From Caldilineaceae bacterium (GTDB lineage Bacteria > Chloroflexota > Anaerolineae > Caldilineales > Caldilineaceae): 64,000 nucleotides of DNA. A program made the translations under genes and the position numbers. Location: positions 185,078-249,077 of the forward strand of contig JAJDTL010000018.1 in NCBI GenBank assembly GCA_022827195.1. Direction: 5' to 3'. Positions within the stretch are counted from its first letter, which is position 1, and each line of letters opens with the position of its first letter. Below the pieces are notes generated by a model. It was given only the letters and a program-made list of their open reading frames with translations. It did not search any database and was not told where the DNA came from. Below are positions 36,489-45,810 of this stretch, piece after piece.

Positions 36489-38372
36489 ATGGTTTCCCCG
36501 CTCCAAATTGACGACAGCGCCCCATGGCGCCGGCGCTTCCGCTGTAGGCGGCTTGGCAGCGTCTGTCTGGCACCAGGCAACCCGGCGCGAGGCATCGTCC
36601 AGGCCAACTGGGACGGGCCGGAAATCCAGGTCTGCATTTGGGACATTGCTTCGGGCCAGTTGCGTCCCCTGGCAACAGAGCACGGCGCCCTTTCCTTCGC
36701 TTGGCTTGGTCCAGACGGCGCACACTGCTACTTTCTGCGGGACGACCGCGGCAGCGAAGTCGGCCACATCGCCCGCGTTCCATTTGCTGGCGGGCCTGCC
36801 CGCGATCTCACGCCCGATCTGCCGTCGTATACGTTGCGCGGCTTTGACATCAGCCGCAGCGGAAACCAGCTCGCCCTTGACGCCGTCTACGACAATCGTT
36901 ACTGGTTTTACTGCATTACCTTGCGCCCGGACGGCTCCTGCTCGCCGCCGAGACTAATCTACGCCGCCAATGAGGAGACCTGGGCCTGCCATCTCTCTTT
37001 CGATGGGGCCCTGCTGGCCGTCAAGTCCACACACCGCGCGAAACACAGCCGCCGCTACTCCACACTTGTGTTCGAGACCCAATCGGGAAGGCAGATTGCC
37101 GAACTGTGGGACGGCATCGACTTCAGCGTCGAACCGGTCCAGTTTGCGCCCTTGCCTGGCGATGACCGGCTTCTCTTGACCTCCACCTCACAAGGGGGTC
37201 TTCGGCCGCTGCTCTGGCACCCGCGCACGAATCAACGCCGGGAGCTGCGCATTGGCGACGGAAACGAAGCCGTCGTGCCCCATGACTGGTCTGCCGATGG
37301 TGCCAGGCTCTTGGTTGAGACGAAATGTGACGGACGCAACCGGCTGGCTGTCTACGATCTCAGGGAAGAAGACCTGCGGCCCCTCAACCATCCTCCCGGC
37401 ACAGTTCGCGGACGCAGCGGCCCATTTCATACGGGGCCACCTGCCACTTTTTTTGGCCCCGACGGCGCCGTTTGGGCGCACTGGAACGACGCCTCGCACC
37501 CTCCCAGACTGCTTTCTCTGACGGAGGAAGGCCCGCCCGAGCCGGTGCTTCCCGTTCCCGACAGCCCGCCGGGCCACCCCTGGCGCGAGGTCAACTTTCC
37601 CAGCTCCGACGGCGTCACTGTGCAGGGATGGCTAGGTCTGCCGGCCGGCGAGGAGAGTTCCCACGGCCCCTTTCCAACGGTTCTGCACGTGCACGGCGGG
37701 CCCAGCGGCGCGGTCACCAACGCCTTCGACGCGTCCAGCCAGGCCTGGCTGGACCACGGTTTCGCCTATTTGACAGTAAACTACCGCGGCTCGACCGGTT
37801 TCGGCCGTGCATTCCAGGAGAAGATCAACGGCGACGTCGGCCGCTGGGAGCTGGAGGACATGCTGGCGGCGAGGCGCTGGCTCATCGAGCAAGGAATCGC
37901 CGACCCGCGCCGGGTGCTGCTTGAAGGAGGGTCTTACGGCGGGTTTCTGACCGTGTGGGCGCTCACGCAGAAACCCGATCTGTGGGCAGGCGGGATCGCG
38001 CCGGTGGCGATCGTGGACTGGCTTATAAACTACGAAGACTCTTCGGCCGCCATGCGGGGTTGGGCGCGCATGATCTTCGACGGCTCGCCCAGCGAACGGT
38101 ATGAACTGTACCGGGAGCGTTCCCCAATCACCCACGCCGCCTCGATTCAGGCTCCCCTGATCGTTTTTCAGGGCCGTCATGACAGCCGAGCCACGCCCCG
38201 TCAGATGGCGTTATTCTCCGGCAAAATGCAGGAGCTGGGAAAAGATTTCACGCTGATCTGGCAGGATGCAGGCCATGGAGTTAGCAGTGCTGCGACCGCG
38301 GAGCAGATGCAGGAAGTGCACATGAAATTCGCCTATCGCGTGTTGGGGCTGCGGGCTTCCGATGTGGACTGA
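36489..38372 (+). CDS. S9 family (prolyl oligopeptidase) peptidase
   Basis: 627 residues from ATG 36489; TTG 36459 upstream is in frame. Residues about 40-360 form a beta-propeller (repeats such as GPDGAHCYFLRDDRGSEVGH and DWSADGARLLVETKCDG). The C-terminal alpha/beta-hydrolase domain has YRGSTGFGRAFQEKINGD, nucleophile Ser in LEGGSYGGFLTVWAL, Asp in FQGRHDSRATP and His in WQDAGHGVSS. The propeller limits substrates to short peptides. No signal peptide, so cytoplasmic. The MFS gene begins 11 nt before its stop. Confidence 0.93.
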   Translation: MVSPLQIDDSAPWRRRFRCRRLGSVCLAPGNPARGIVQANWDGPEIQVCIWDIASGQLRPLATEHGALSFAWLGPDGAHCYFLRDDRGSEVGHIARVPFAGGPARDLTPDLPSYTLRGFDISRSGNQLALDAVYDNRYWFYCITLRPDGSCSPPRLIYAANEETWACHLSFDGALLAVKSTHRAKHSRRYSTLVFETQSGRQIAELWDGIDFSVEPVQFAPLPGDDRLLLTSTSQGGLRPLLWHPRTNQRRELRIGDGNEAVVPHDWSADGARLLVETKCDGRNRLAVYDLREEDLRPLNHPPGTVRGRSGPFHTGPPATFFGPDGAVWAHWNDASHPPRLLSLTEEGPPEPVLPVPDSPPGHPWREVNFPSSDGVTVQGWLGLPAGEESSHGPFPTVLHVHGGPSGAVTNAFDASSQAWLDHGFAYLTVNYRGSTGFGRAFQEKINGDVGRWELEDMLAARRWLIEQGIADPRRVLLEGGSYGGFLTVWALTQKPDLWAGGIAPVAIVDWLINYEDSSAAMRGWARMIFDGSPSERYELYRERSPITHAASIQAPLIVFQGRHDSRATPRQMALFSGKMQELGKDFTLIWQDAGHGVSSAATAEQMQEVHMKFAYRVLGLRASDVD

Positions 38373-39645
38373 ACTCTCGAACCGCTATCAGAACCTGTGG
38401 CACCTCCCTGCAGGGGCGCGAGAGTCTCTGGCCAGCGCCGACTACAGGCTGCTTCTCAGCTCCTCCACTCTATGGTGGCTGGCCCATTACATGGAAATGC
38501 TTGTTCTCGGCTGGCTGGTGTTGGAGCTGACCAACTCACCCGCCCTCGTCGGCCTGGTCGCATTCTGTCGCGCCATTCCCGTTCTCTTTGTCGGCGGCTT
38601 CGGCGGCATGCTCGCTGATCGGATCGGTCGCCGACCGCTCATCATAGCCGCGCAGTCAGTGACAGTCGCCATGTACGCAGCCGTGGCGCTCCTGCTGGCC
38701 ACGGGCCTGGCCGCGCTGTGGCAACTGGTCGTAATCGCCCTCGTTCTGGGATGCGCGTGGGCCATGGACTGGCCCACGCGCAGGGCGCTGATTCCGGACC
38801 TGGTAGGCCGTGCCCGCACACTCGATGCTTTGCTACTGGAGAGTCTCGGCATGGGCATAGCCCGCACGCTCGGCCCTTTCGCGACCGGCTTCGTGCTCAA
38901 CGCCTACGACGCTCTGGGCTGCTTCCTGGTCCTTAGCGGGTTGTCTGCGATTTCTCTGCTGTTGTTGAGGGCCCTCTCGCGCCAAACGATTCCCCATACC
39001 TCCTCTCCTTCCAGCGCCTCTCCGCTGGCACAGATACGGGACAGCGTGCGCTACGTGCAGCAAAACCAGCCCATTCTGGCCGTCACACTGATCACGATGA
39101 TCATGAACATGCTGGCATTCCCCTACATGAACTTCCTGCCCGTATTCGCCCGCGATATCCTGCACCAGGACCCGGTCGGTCTCGGCTACCTTGGCGCAGC
39201 GGTCGGGGTCGGAAGCTTCTGCGGGCTTTATCTCGTCGGTCGCGTGCGCCACCTGGCCGGACCCGGACAGGTCTTTCTTGTCGGCACGCTGGCGCTTAAC
39301 CTCGCGCTGTTGGCCTTTGCTTATAGTACAGATTTTCTCGTCTCTTGGGCGATGCTTCTGGTGGTGGGGCTGGGACACGCCTGCTTCGGAATCCTGCAGA
39401 GCTCGATCGTGCTCCTGGCCGCCGCGGACGAGAGGCGAGGCCAGGCAATGGGGGCCATCGCGGTTGCAATCGGCACTGGGCCGTTCGGCCGTCTCCTGAC
39501 CGGGGTCCTCGCGCAGTCGTTTGGCGCGCCCGTGGCCGTAGGGGGCGAGGCTGTAGTGTCCTTTCTGCTGGTCGCCGCTGTCGGCGCGGCGTTACCGGGC
39601 CTACGCCGAATGAGCGCAAAAGAAAACAGTATCGACGCCACTTGA
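38362..39645 (+). CDS. MFS transporter
   Basis: 427 residues from ATG 38362, overlapping the peptidase gene by 11 nt. Twelve membrane segments in the MFS pattern. The loop between helices 2 and 3 reads GGMLADRIGRRPLIIAAQ, the classic G-x-L-a-D-r-x-G-r-r motif A of proton-coupled exporters. QIRDSVRYVQQNQPILAV starts the second half, and the group resembles MFS_3 / enterobactin-exporter-like proteins. Co-transcription with an oligopeptidase suggests export or import of peptides or related compounds, an inference only. Confidence 0.9.
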   Translation: MWTELSNRYQNLWHLPAGARESLASADYRLLLSSSTLWWLAHYMEMLVLGWLVLELTNSPALVGLVAFCRAIPVLFVGGFGGMLADRIGRRPLIIAAQSVTVAMYAAVALLLATGLAALWQLVVIALVLGCAWAMDWPTRRALIPDLVGRARTLDALLLESLGMGIARTLGPFATGFVLNAYDALGCFLVLSGLSAISLLLLRALSRQTIPHTSSPSSASPLAQIRDSVRYVQQNQPILAVTLITMIMNMLAFPYMNFLPVFARDILHQDPVGLGYLGAAVGVGSFCGLYLVGRVRHLAGPGQVFLVGTLALNLALLAFAYSTDFLVSWAMLLVVGLGHACFGILQSSIVLLAAADERRGQAMGAIAVAIGTGPFGRLLTGVLAQSFGAPVAVGGEAVVSFLLVAAVGAALPGLRRMSAKENSIDAT

Positions 39646-39839
39646 GTTTCACACCGACCCTCAGCAATCCAAAACAGATTCTCCCTCGTTCCTGGAACAT
39701 GCCCAGAAGACGCAGATTTTGATGGCGCGCCTGCCTCCTGGCCGGACGCCAGTCATCAGGACGTAATCGTCCTGTCCGTTTCCACTTGTCGGTTCCGGCG
39801 ACCGGCAGGCCGCTCAAAGTGGGGAGAGTCGCGAGGAAA

Positions 39840-39868
39840 CGCGAAGGTCTGCTTCGTGTCCCTTCGCG
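39840..39868. repeat. 8-bp inverted repeat with 13-nt loop
   Basis: CGCGAAGG (39840-39847) and CCTTCGCG (39861-39868) face each other between two convergent genes. The surrounding sequence is rich in CGAAG/CTTCG, and the arms lie between the MFS gene and the BtrH-like gene. No long T-run on either strand, so termination is uncertain. Confidence 0.5.
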
Positions 39869-39933
39869 CTATTTCGTGCGTAGATCAGTGGCGTCTGGAG
39901 ATCTGAAACTCGTTGTTTCCATGTGGAAAGACT

Positions 39934-41142
39934 CTAGATTTCCATCGCCTCCTTCATCGTCGCAACGGCGGGCGCCTCAGTATCGCGAATTCTCAGTACC
40001 TGTTCCGCGATTCTTTCTCTGAAGGCAACGACCTCCTCGTCCGAAAGGGGGAAGTCCGTTTCCATTTCGCGGCGAATCTCTATCAGCCGCGCACAGTTGG
40101 CTCGCCCTCTTTCGAGCTTCTCGCCGCCCTCCTCCAAAAAGAGATGTTGATTGGTCAGCATCAGACCGCGTGCCTCCGCCCACACAGGGACCTCGTCGGG
40201 CAAGAGGATCAGCCCCAGCTCCTCCCACGCCCTGGCGCTGACGCGAAAGTGCTCCCCTGCCTCGCGCAAGGCAGGCTTCTGCAAAATGTCGGCGGCCTCG
40301 TCGAGAAAGTCGGCGTACATGTCCCGCTCGGCAAATCCTTCCTTGCCGAAGGTATGCGTGTCGCTGAAGACCGATTCCAGGCCGGCGTACATCTTGCGCC
40401 CGCGCGGAAAGTCCTTATCCCAGCTGCCGCGAATCTTCGGCTTGCGCAAGGTATCGGCCAGGCGCTCGTAGGCTGCAAAGCCGAAATTGTGGCGCGCACC
40501 CTTGGGCGGCTTCTCCGTGTACAGCTTGATGCAGTCCCAGATGCCCAGCTCCACCGCCTCCTGAAGATTGTCATGATCAGGAGGCTCCAGAGTCAGAATG
40601 CGGTTCCGCACTTTCTTCACCTGCGCACGCGCCGCGGCCAACTGTCCCGTCGTCGTGCTCAGTGGCACGCGCGCGCGGTCGGCGATCGCGACCTGGTCGG
40701 CCTCTTCGTCGAATCCGAAGACGACCACCGGCATCATGTGGGCGATCTCGAACTCATAGGGTTGTGGATCGTATGGAAGTTGCATGGCGTCGACCCATGC
40801 GATGGCGGGCGAGCCGCCCTGCAACACGTCGACAAGGTTTCTGACCGCCTTGTCGGCACTTCCCGTCTGCCGCGCATTCTGGACAGCACCAATCCGTTGC
40901 AGCATGGTCTCCATCGGGTCAAAAGTGTTGCGCGTGAGAATGCGTGCGTGCGGGTCGATACCCTGATAGGAGAAGGGGAAGTAGCCCATCACCGCGCCGC
41001 CGCTGATGCCCATCAGCAGCGCTTCCGTATAGGGACCACCCGTGTGGGGCGCCTTTACTCCGCAGTAGTCGTAATAGTTGCGGACGGAACCGGTCTCCCA
41101 GTGAAGCCCGTCGAACTGGTTGTAGTCATTCAAGGTCGGCAT
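39934..41142 (-). CDS. BtrH N-terminal / DUF4872 protein
   Basis: 402 residues from ATG 41142, with AAGGAG seven bases upstream. The N-terminal domain begins NQFDGLHWETGSVRNYYDYC, with a Cys and an early His, and continues LLMGISGGAVMGYFPFSY. This matches the BtrH_N family (acyltransferase-like, papain-related fold). The C-terminal part (KIRGSWDKDFPRGRKMYAGL, then RDMYADFLDEAADILQKPAL) matches DUF4872. BtrH moves an acyl chain from carrier protein to an aminoglycoside in butirosin synthesis, but no carrier protein or antibiotic genes are near. Function here is open. The stretch 39646-39933 downstream holds only an inverted repeat. Confidence 0.8.
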   Translation of the reverse strand: MPTLNDYNQFDGLHWETGSVRNYYDYCGVKAPHTGGPYTEALLMGISGGAVMGYFPFSYQGIDPHARILTRNTFDPMETMLQRIGAVQNARQTGSADKAVRNLVDVLQGGSPAIAWVDAMQLPYDPQPYEFEIAHMMPVVVFGFDEEADQVAIADRARVPLSTTTGQLAAARAQVKKVRNRILTLEPPDHDNLQEAVELGIWDCIKLYTEKPPKGARHNFGFAAYERLADTLRKPKIRGSWDKDFPRGRKMYAGLESVFSDTHTFGKEGFAERDMYADFLDEAADILQKPALREAGEHFRVSARAWEELGLILLPDEVPVWAEARGLMLTNQHLFLEEGGEKLERGRANCARLIEIRREMETDFPLSDEEVVAFRERIAEQVLRIRDTEAPAVATMKEAMEI

Positions 41143-41232
41143 TCCAGTACTCCTTCGGCGTTCGGCTATGATCGTCAAGAACAAAATCTACGCCGATGTG
41201 AACTTTTTGGCTTGCGGTTCTGGCGGCGGTAA

Positions 41233-41748
41233 TCACCGAAGGGGAATGCGCCAACGCGTGGCATCGCGGGCGAACCCGCTCCAGGCGATCACTGTCTGCG
41301 GGAAGACGGCAAACAGCCCGACCGGGACATTGTTCGAACCGGCTGCATTGTCCAGGTTTTCGCTGGGCCGATATGTCTGATATTTGCGGACGAATTCATC
41401 GTCCAGCCGCTGCAGAAACGACTCATCCCGCCGTTTGATTTCTTCGAAGCTGCCCTCGATGATGACAACCTCGTCGGCTGATTCCAGGTGAACGACTGCC
41501 TGCGGATTGGCGCGCAAGTTCCGGATCTTGCGACCCGCGCCAACAAAATAGAAGACATCGTCCAACCATGCCCCCCATACAGGCACGGCGTGGGGCCGGC
41601 CGGCAGCGGAGGCGCTAACAATCCAGTAGTTCTGAGCCGCGTGCATTCGGCTCTCCACGAACGACCAGGTCAACATCTCTTCCGTGAACGAAGAATCGTC
41701 CAACGCGAGGTTCGGGCGGCCGCGCTCGCCGTCGTAATTGCCTGTCAT
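41233..41748 (-). CDS. PPOX-type flavin oxidoreductase
   Basis: 171 residues from ATG 41748, ten bases after the galK stop, with AAGGA upstream. The pyridoxamine-5-phosphate-oxidase-like barrel is visible: NYWIVSASAAGRPHAVPVWG, AWLDDVFYFVGAGRKIRNLR, NPQAVVHLESADEVVIIEGS. The group is F420- or FMN-dependent; the cofactor is not decided by sequence. The last part (TVIAWSGFARDATRWRIPLR) is typical. It lies downstream of galactokinase on the same strand, probably co-transcribed, with no obvious metabolic link. Confidence 0.82.
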   Translation of the reverse strand: MTGNYDGERGRPNLALDDSSFTEEMLTWSFVESRMHAAQNYWIVSASAAGRPHAVPVWGAWLDDVFYFVGAGRKIRNLRANPQAVVHLESADEVVIIEGSFEEIKRRDESFLQRLDDEFVRKYQTYRPSENLDNAAGSNNVPVGLFAVFPQTVIAWSGFARDATRWRIPLR

Positions 41749-41758
41749 CTCATAGTCC

Positions 41759-42937
41759 TTAGATAAGCGGAAGCACGCGTGCACCCGCGCTCGGCGAACT
41801 GATGTAAATCTCGGGCCACACGTTCATCCGTTTCGCGTAGCCTTTCCTTACGAATTCGCGAACATCTCCCTCCGAGCCTCTCCAAATCAAGGCCACTGCG
41901 CAGCCTCCAAATCCCGCGCCGGTAAGGCGCGCGCCCAAGCAGTCAGGATGGTCACGCATTGATTCAACCATCAAGTCGAGCGCCTCGCTGCTGACTTCGT
42001 AGTCGTCGCGCAGACTGGTGTGGCTCTGGTTCATCAGCTGGCCGACAAGCCGGAAATCACTCCGCTCAAGCGCAGCGACGGTAGCCTGCACGCGCTCGTT
42101 CTCGCTAACCACGTGCCGGCAGCGTCTGTAAACGGTATCCGGCAGCAGATGACGGTGTCTTTCCAACTGCGTGCTGCTCACATCCCGCAAAGCCGCGATG
42201 GCCGGCAGGACCGACTGCAGCCGTCGAACGCCGTCTTCACATTGAGCGCGGCGTTCATTGTATGCGCTGCCTGCGAGAGAGCGGCTGGCCTTCGTGTTGC
42301 CGATGACGAGCGAGGTATCAGCAGGAAACGGCACCCGCCGGTAGTCCAGGCTGCGGCAGTCAATCAGGAGGGCGTGCCCCTCCTCTCCCAGTGTGCTGAT
42401 GAACTGGTCCATGATGCCGCAGTTCACACCTACATACTCGTTCTCGGCCTTCTGTGCCGCTTTGGCAATCTGCGGACCGCTCAAGGCGTGGATCTGCTTG
42501 GCTGACGCCAGATAGGCCTTCGCCGCGGCAATTTCGAGCGCGGCGGAACTGCTCAGCCCGCTGCCGCGCGGGACATTGCCGCTGACAACGCCTTCATAAC
42601 CGTTCAGGGGGACCTCCAGCTCAGACAACGCCAGGCCAACCCCCTGGATGTAGTTGGGCCAGAGCTGCTCGTCGTCTCGCCGCGGCGATTCGATGTCGAA
42701 GTCAGTCCAGGAGTCGAACTCCAACGCGTATAGCCTTACCCTGCGGTCCGCACGCGGGCGGAACAGAACGCGTACGTCGCGGTCCAGGGCTACCGGGAGG
42801 ACGAACCCGTCGTTATAGTCGGTGTGTTCCCCGATCAGGTTGACCCGCCCGGGCGCGATGGCCAGGTGAGTCGGTTTGCCCTCAAAGTGGGCCGCAAAGC
42901 CGTCGAATACCTGTTGCGTGCGTCTGTCGGGTTGCAT
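41759..42937 (-). CDS. galK: galactokinase
   Basis: 392 residues from ATG 42937, matching the usual length of 380-400. GHMP kinase motifs: [20 protein letters not shown] is the galactokinase signature with the substrate-binding Glu-His-Asp, [20 protein letters not shown] is the ATP-binding Gly/Ser loop, [20 protein letters not shown] carries the catalytic Asp, and [14 protein letters not shown] is motif 3. It phosphorylates galactose at C1 in the Leloir pathway. galT and galE are not in the window. No Shine-Dalgarno was evident, so the start is chosen by family length. Confidence 0.94.
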   Translation of the reverse strand: MQPDRRTQQVFDGFAAHFEGKPTHLAIAPGRVNLIGEHTDYNDGFVLPVALDRDVRVLFRPRADRRVRLYALEFDSWTDFDIESPRRDDEQLWPNYIQGVGLALSELEVPLNGYEGVVSGNVPRGSGLSSSAALEIAAAKAYLASAKQIHALSGPQIAKAAQKAENEYVGVNCGIMDQFISTLGEEGHALLIDCRSLDYRRVPFPADTSLVIGNTKASRSLAGSAYNERRAQCEDGVRRLQSVLPAIAALRDVSSTQLERHRHLLPDTVYRRCRHVVSENERVQATVAALERSDFRLVGQLMNQSHTSLRDDYEVSSEALDLMVESMRDHPDCLGARLTGAGFGGCAVALIWRGSEGDVREFVRKGYAKRMNVWPEIYISSPSAGARVLPLI

Positions 42938-43031
42938 AAACGTGTCCGCTGGGAACTCTCTGACTGAGATGGCAAGGAACCGTGCAGGACTGGCGCCGCC
43001 TGGCAGGCGATTCGGGAGCATACGGGCCCGG

Positions 43032-43838
43032 TCATCTTAAGACCGCGTAAAGATTCAGGCCGGGGAGCACGCCCGAACTGCCCGTCTCCTCGCGTTTACC
43101 ATCGGCGCGGAACGTGCGCAGGACTGTCAATCCGGTGTCCGCGGCCAGATGGTCCAACTCTACCTCATCGACCTGGTGTACGTAGCGGACCGCCTCGATG
43201 CCCTGTTTCCAGGGCAACAGGCCGTCGCCTTTCTCAAGTGCACCGGGATCTACTCCAACAGTAGTCGGGTCGATGAGCCTTGCGCGAAATCGCTCCCGGC
43301 TCAGAAACTGCCAGAACGAAAGTATAATGTATCCGCCGGTCAACCTCCGAAAATCGCGCAGCAGGCGCAGCCGCATCTCGTAACCAGGGAGGTGCTGGAG
43401 GGTGGCCGTACAGAGAACGATGTCGAACGGGCCCTTTCTTCCCTCCCCGGTGGAAGCAGGCAAGGCGCCGTACTCCGCCACTTCACCTGGCAGCGCCGCC
43501 AGCCAGCGCGGGCGCGCGAGATCGGCCTGCAAGAAGCTGCACTCGACGCCGGGCAGTTCAGCTGTGGCTTTACGTGCGAGCTGGAGCAGTCGCGCGTTTC
43601 CGTCCACGCCCACGTACGCGGCTTTCATACCTTCATCTGCCAGCAACCTGGCAAACCGTCCATTCCCGCAACCCACATCCAGGACCGTCAGCTTATCTTT
43701 CACGCCGCGTTCGAAGTAAGGTAGAATAGCCCGCAGACCGGGCGTCCCACCTTGGCGCGTCGCGTCGAAGTGGATGGCCGTCCGTTCGTAGAAGATCCGG
43801 TTGATTTGCAGCAACGAGTTCTGCGTCTGCGCGTCCAT
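43032..43838 (-). CDS. class I SAM methyltransferase, Trm9/ALKBH8-like
   Basis: 268 residues from ATG 43838. Motif I is [20 protein letters not shown]; later motifs are [33 protein letters not shown] and [14 protein letters not shown]. The N-terminal [20 protein letters not shown] resembles the Trm9 start (an aromatic-rich helix then F-x-x-T-R). Trm9 methylates 5-carboxymethyluridine at tRNA wobble position 34, made by Elp3; an elp3 gene starts 60 bp away on the opposite strand, which supports this reading. The assignment is by resemblance plus context. A general small-molecule methyltransferase is the alternative. Confidence 0.7.
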   Translation of the reverse strand: MDAQTQNSLLQINRIFYERTAIHFDATRQGGTPGLRAILPYFERGVKDKLTVLDVGCGNGRFARLLADEGMKAAYVGVDGNARLLQLARKATAELPGVECSFLQADLARPRWLAALPGEVAEYGALPASTGEGRKGPFDIVLCTATLQHLPGYEMRLRLLRDFRRLTGGYIILSFWQFLSRERFRARLIDPTTVGVDPGALEKGDGLLPWKQGIEAVRYVHQVDEVELDHLAADTGLTVLRTFRADGKREETGSSGVLPGLNLYAVLR

Positions 43839-43898
43839 GCTGTCCGTCCGAGCCCGGCCGCGATTGGATGCGAAGGCCTGATTCAGAGCAGGGTCAAA

Positions 43899-45626
43899 GT
43901 GAAACGAGTCCTGGCGCCTGAGGAAGTCCCGGCAGAGGTGCATCAGATCTCCCGTGAGTGGCAGCGCAAGCGGTCATTTGACCCGGCTGACTACAGGGAT
44001 ACGCTTTCTGCCATATTCGGGGAAATCTTGGAGGTGCAGGAACCGGAATGGGATGTCAGACGGTCGCTTCGCTCCATTCTAGCCCGATACCCGAAAGACG
44101 GCAAGGGATTCTTCGCCAAGTCCGATCTGGTTGCCGGGCTTCGTCACCTCATCGAGAGCGGCGAGATGGAACCGGAGGCACGACTGCTTGAACGAATCCG
44201 CATGAAGCCGGTGCGCACCGCCAGCGGCGTGGCGCCCGTCACCGTTCTCACGGCGCCGGCCGGCTGCCCGGGCGAGTGTATCTTTTGCCCCGACGACTGG
44301 CGCATGCCCAAGAGCTACATCTACGACGAACCGGGCGCCCAGAGGGCCGAGCGAGACGGCTTTGATCCCTTCAAACAGACGCTCGGCCGCATCGACGCCT
44401 TTGAAAGCATCGGCCACGATGCCTCGAAAGTGGAGCTCCTGATCCTGGGGGGCACGTGGAGCGCATACGGCCGAGACTATCGCGAGTGGTTTGTCCGTCG
44501 CTGCTACGACGCGATGAATGCGGCAGGCAGTCCGGGCTTTGTCCCTGCCGCGACGCTGGAGGAATCGCAGAAGCGTAACGTGCAGGCTGTTCATCGCAAC
44601 GTCGGGCTGGTCGTGGAGACGCGCCCTGATTGGATCACCCCGGAAGAGATCGTACATCTGCGGCGTCTGGGTGTGACCAAAGTACAGATTGGAGTGCAGA
44701 GCCTCGACGATCGGGTGCTGGCGCTCAACAAGCGCGGCCACACCGTGGCCGAAGTGCGGCATGCGCTAGGCCTGCTGCGCACGGCCGGCTTCAAGCTGCA
44801 CCTACACTGGATGCCCAACCTTTACGGGGCGACGCTGGAGTCTGACAGGGCCTCATTCCATCAATTCTTCAAAGACCCCGCTATCCGGCCCGACGAACTT
44901 AAGATCTACCCCTGTTCGTTGATTGCAGGTACCGAGCTATACGACAGATGGCTGGAGGGCAACTACCGGCCCTATTCGGAGGAGGAGCTGGTCGATCTTC
45001 TGGCCGACATCAAGCCGTCTGTCCCCACTTATACGCGCATCAACCGGCTGTTTCGCGACATACCGGCGCACCACATCGAAGCCGGTGTAAAGGTCAGCAA
45101 TCTGCGCGAGATTGTTCACAGGGAGCTGGCGCGCCGGGGAGACCGCTGCGGCTGTATCCGCTGCCGCGAAGTACGGCGGCAGCACGTGCGAGAAGAGGAA
45201 CTGCGGCTGTCCGCCTATTCTTACTCCACCGACCTGACAGACGAGATATTCCTGCAATGTGTTGTGTCGGGGCGAGGCGCGCCGGGCGGCGCCCCCGCAC
45301 TAAACCGGGCGCCGCTTGCCGGCTTTCTTCGTTTGAGCCTGCCCAAAGGCCCTTCGGTGGGAAGTCGCGCCTTTTTGGAAGAATTACGGGGCAATGCGTT
45401 GGTTCGCGAAGTGCATGTTTATGGGCCTGCCCTGGCCATCGGCGGCGTCGAAGCTGGCGCGCCCCAGCACGTCGGTGTCGGTACCCGCCTCCTGACAGAA
45501 GCGCGGAGACTCAGCCGGGCAGCGGGCTTTGAGCACATCAGCGTCATCGCGGCCACGGGAACGAAGTCCTACTACGCGGCGCGTGGCTTCGAAGCCGGCG
45601 AACTCTACATGACCGGACCAACGTAG
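43899..45626 (+). CDS. elp3: Elp3 tRNA wobble-uridine modification enzyme (radical SAM + GNAT)
   Basis: 575 residues from GTG 43899 (VKRVLAPEEVPAEVHQ). The radical SAM domain has CPGECIFCPDDWRMPKSYIY, with C123, C127 and C130 as 4Fe-4S ligands; the MPKSY and DEP block is specific to Elp3. Further: LGGTWSAYGRDYREWFVRRC, VGLVVETRPDWITPEEIVHL and VQIGVQSLDDRVLALNKRGH. A zinc-like CGCIRCREVR follows, then the acetyl-CoA-binding GNAT domain (HVGVGTRLLTEARRLSRAAG, YYAARGFEAG). Elp3 adds a carboxymethyl group to U34 from acetyl-CoA. The structurally known Dehalococcoides Elp3 is from the same phylum. Divergent from a Trm9-like gene. Confidence 0.93.
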   Translation: MKRVLAPEEVPAEVHQISREWQRKRSFDPADYRDTLSAIFGEILEVQEPEWDVRRSLRSILARYPKDGKGFFAKSDLVAGLRHLIESGEMEPEARLLERIRMKPVRTASGVAPVTVLTAPAGCPGECIFCPDDWRMPKSYIYDEPGAQRAERDGFDPFKQTLGRIDAFESIGHDASKVELLILGGTWSAYGRDYREWFVRRCYDAMNAAGSPGFVPAATLEESQKRNVQAVHRNVGLVVETRPDWITPEEIVHLRRLGVTKVQIGVQSLDDRVLALNKRGHTVAEVRHALGLLRTAGFKLHLHWMPNLYGATLESDRASFHQFFKDPAIRPDELKIYPCSLIAGTELYDRWLEGNYRPYSEEELVDLLADIKPSVPTYTRINRLFRDIPAHHIEAGVKVSNLREIVHRELARRGDRCGCIRCREVRRQHVREEELRLSAYSYSTDLTDEIFLQCVVSGRGAPGGAPALNRAPLAGFLRLSLPKGPSVGSRAFLEELRGNALVREVHVYGPALAIGGVEAGAPQHVGVGTRLLTEARRLSRAAGFEHISVIAATGTKSYYAARGFEAGELYMTGPT

Positions 45627-45703
45627 TTTCGAACGTTGTCAAAAGGCAGGGCCGCAGGCGGGAAGCAGCGGAACAGGAAAGCTTTGAGGGGAGAAGACGC
45701 GTA

Positions 45704-45740
45704 AAGAGGCACGGCAAAAAGATGCCGCGCCTCTTACTTT
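45704..45740 (+). terminator. bidirectional Rho-independent terminator
   Basis: AAGAGGC-A-CGGC (45704-45715) pairs with GCCG-C-GCCTCTT (45724-45735): 11 pairs with one mismatch and an 8-nt A-rich loop, followed by ACTTTTG. It lies between elp3 and the convergent lipoprotein gene and can serve both strands. Confidence 0.75.
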
Positions 45741-45810
45741 TGTCCCAAAGCCGCCAACATGAAGGAGGCTGTTTCTTCGGTCGGGCCAGCTACGTGGCCG
45801 GGTTCCGGAT

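Noticed and set aside
36192..36767. N-terminal extension of the PMT_2-like protein (about 190 residues)
   Set aside because: No membrane or family sequence, and it overlaps the start of the divergent S9 peptidase gene.
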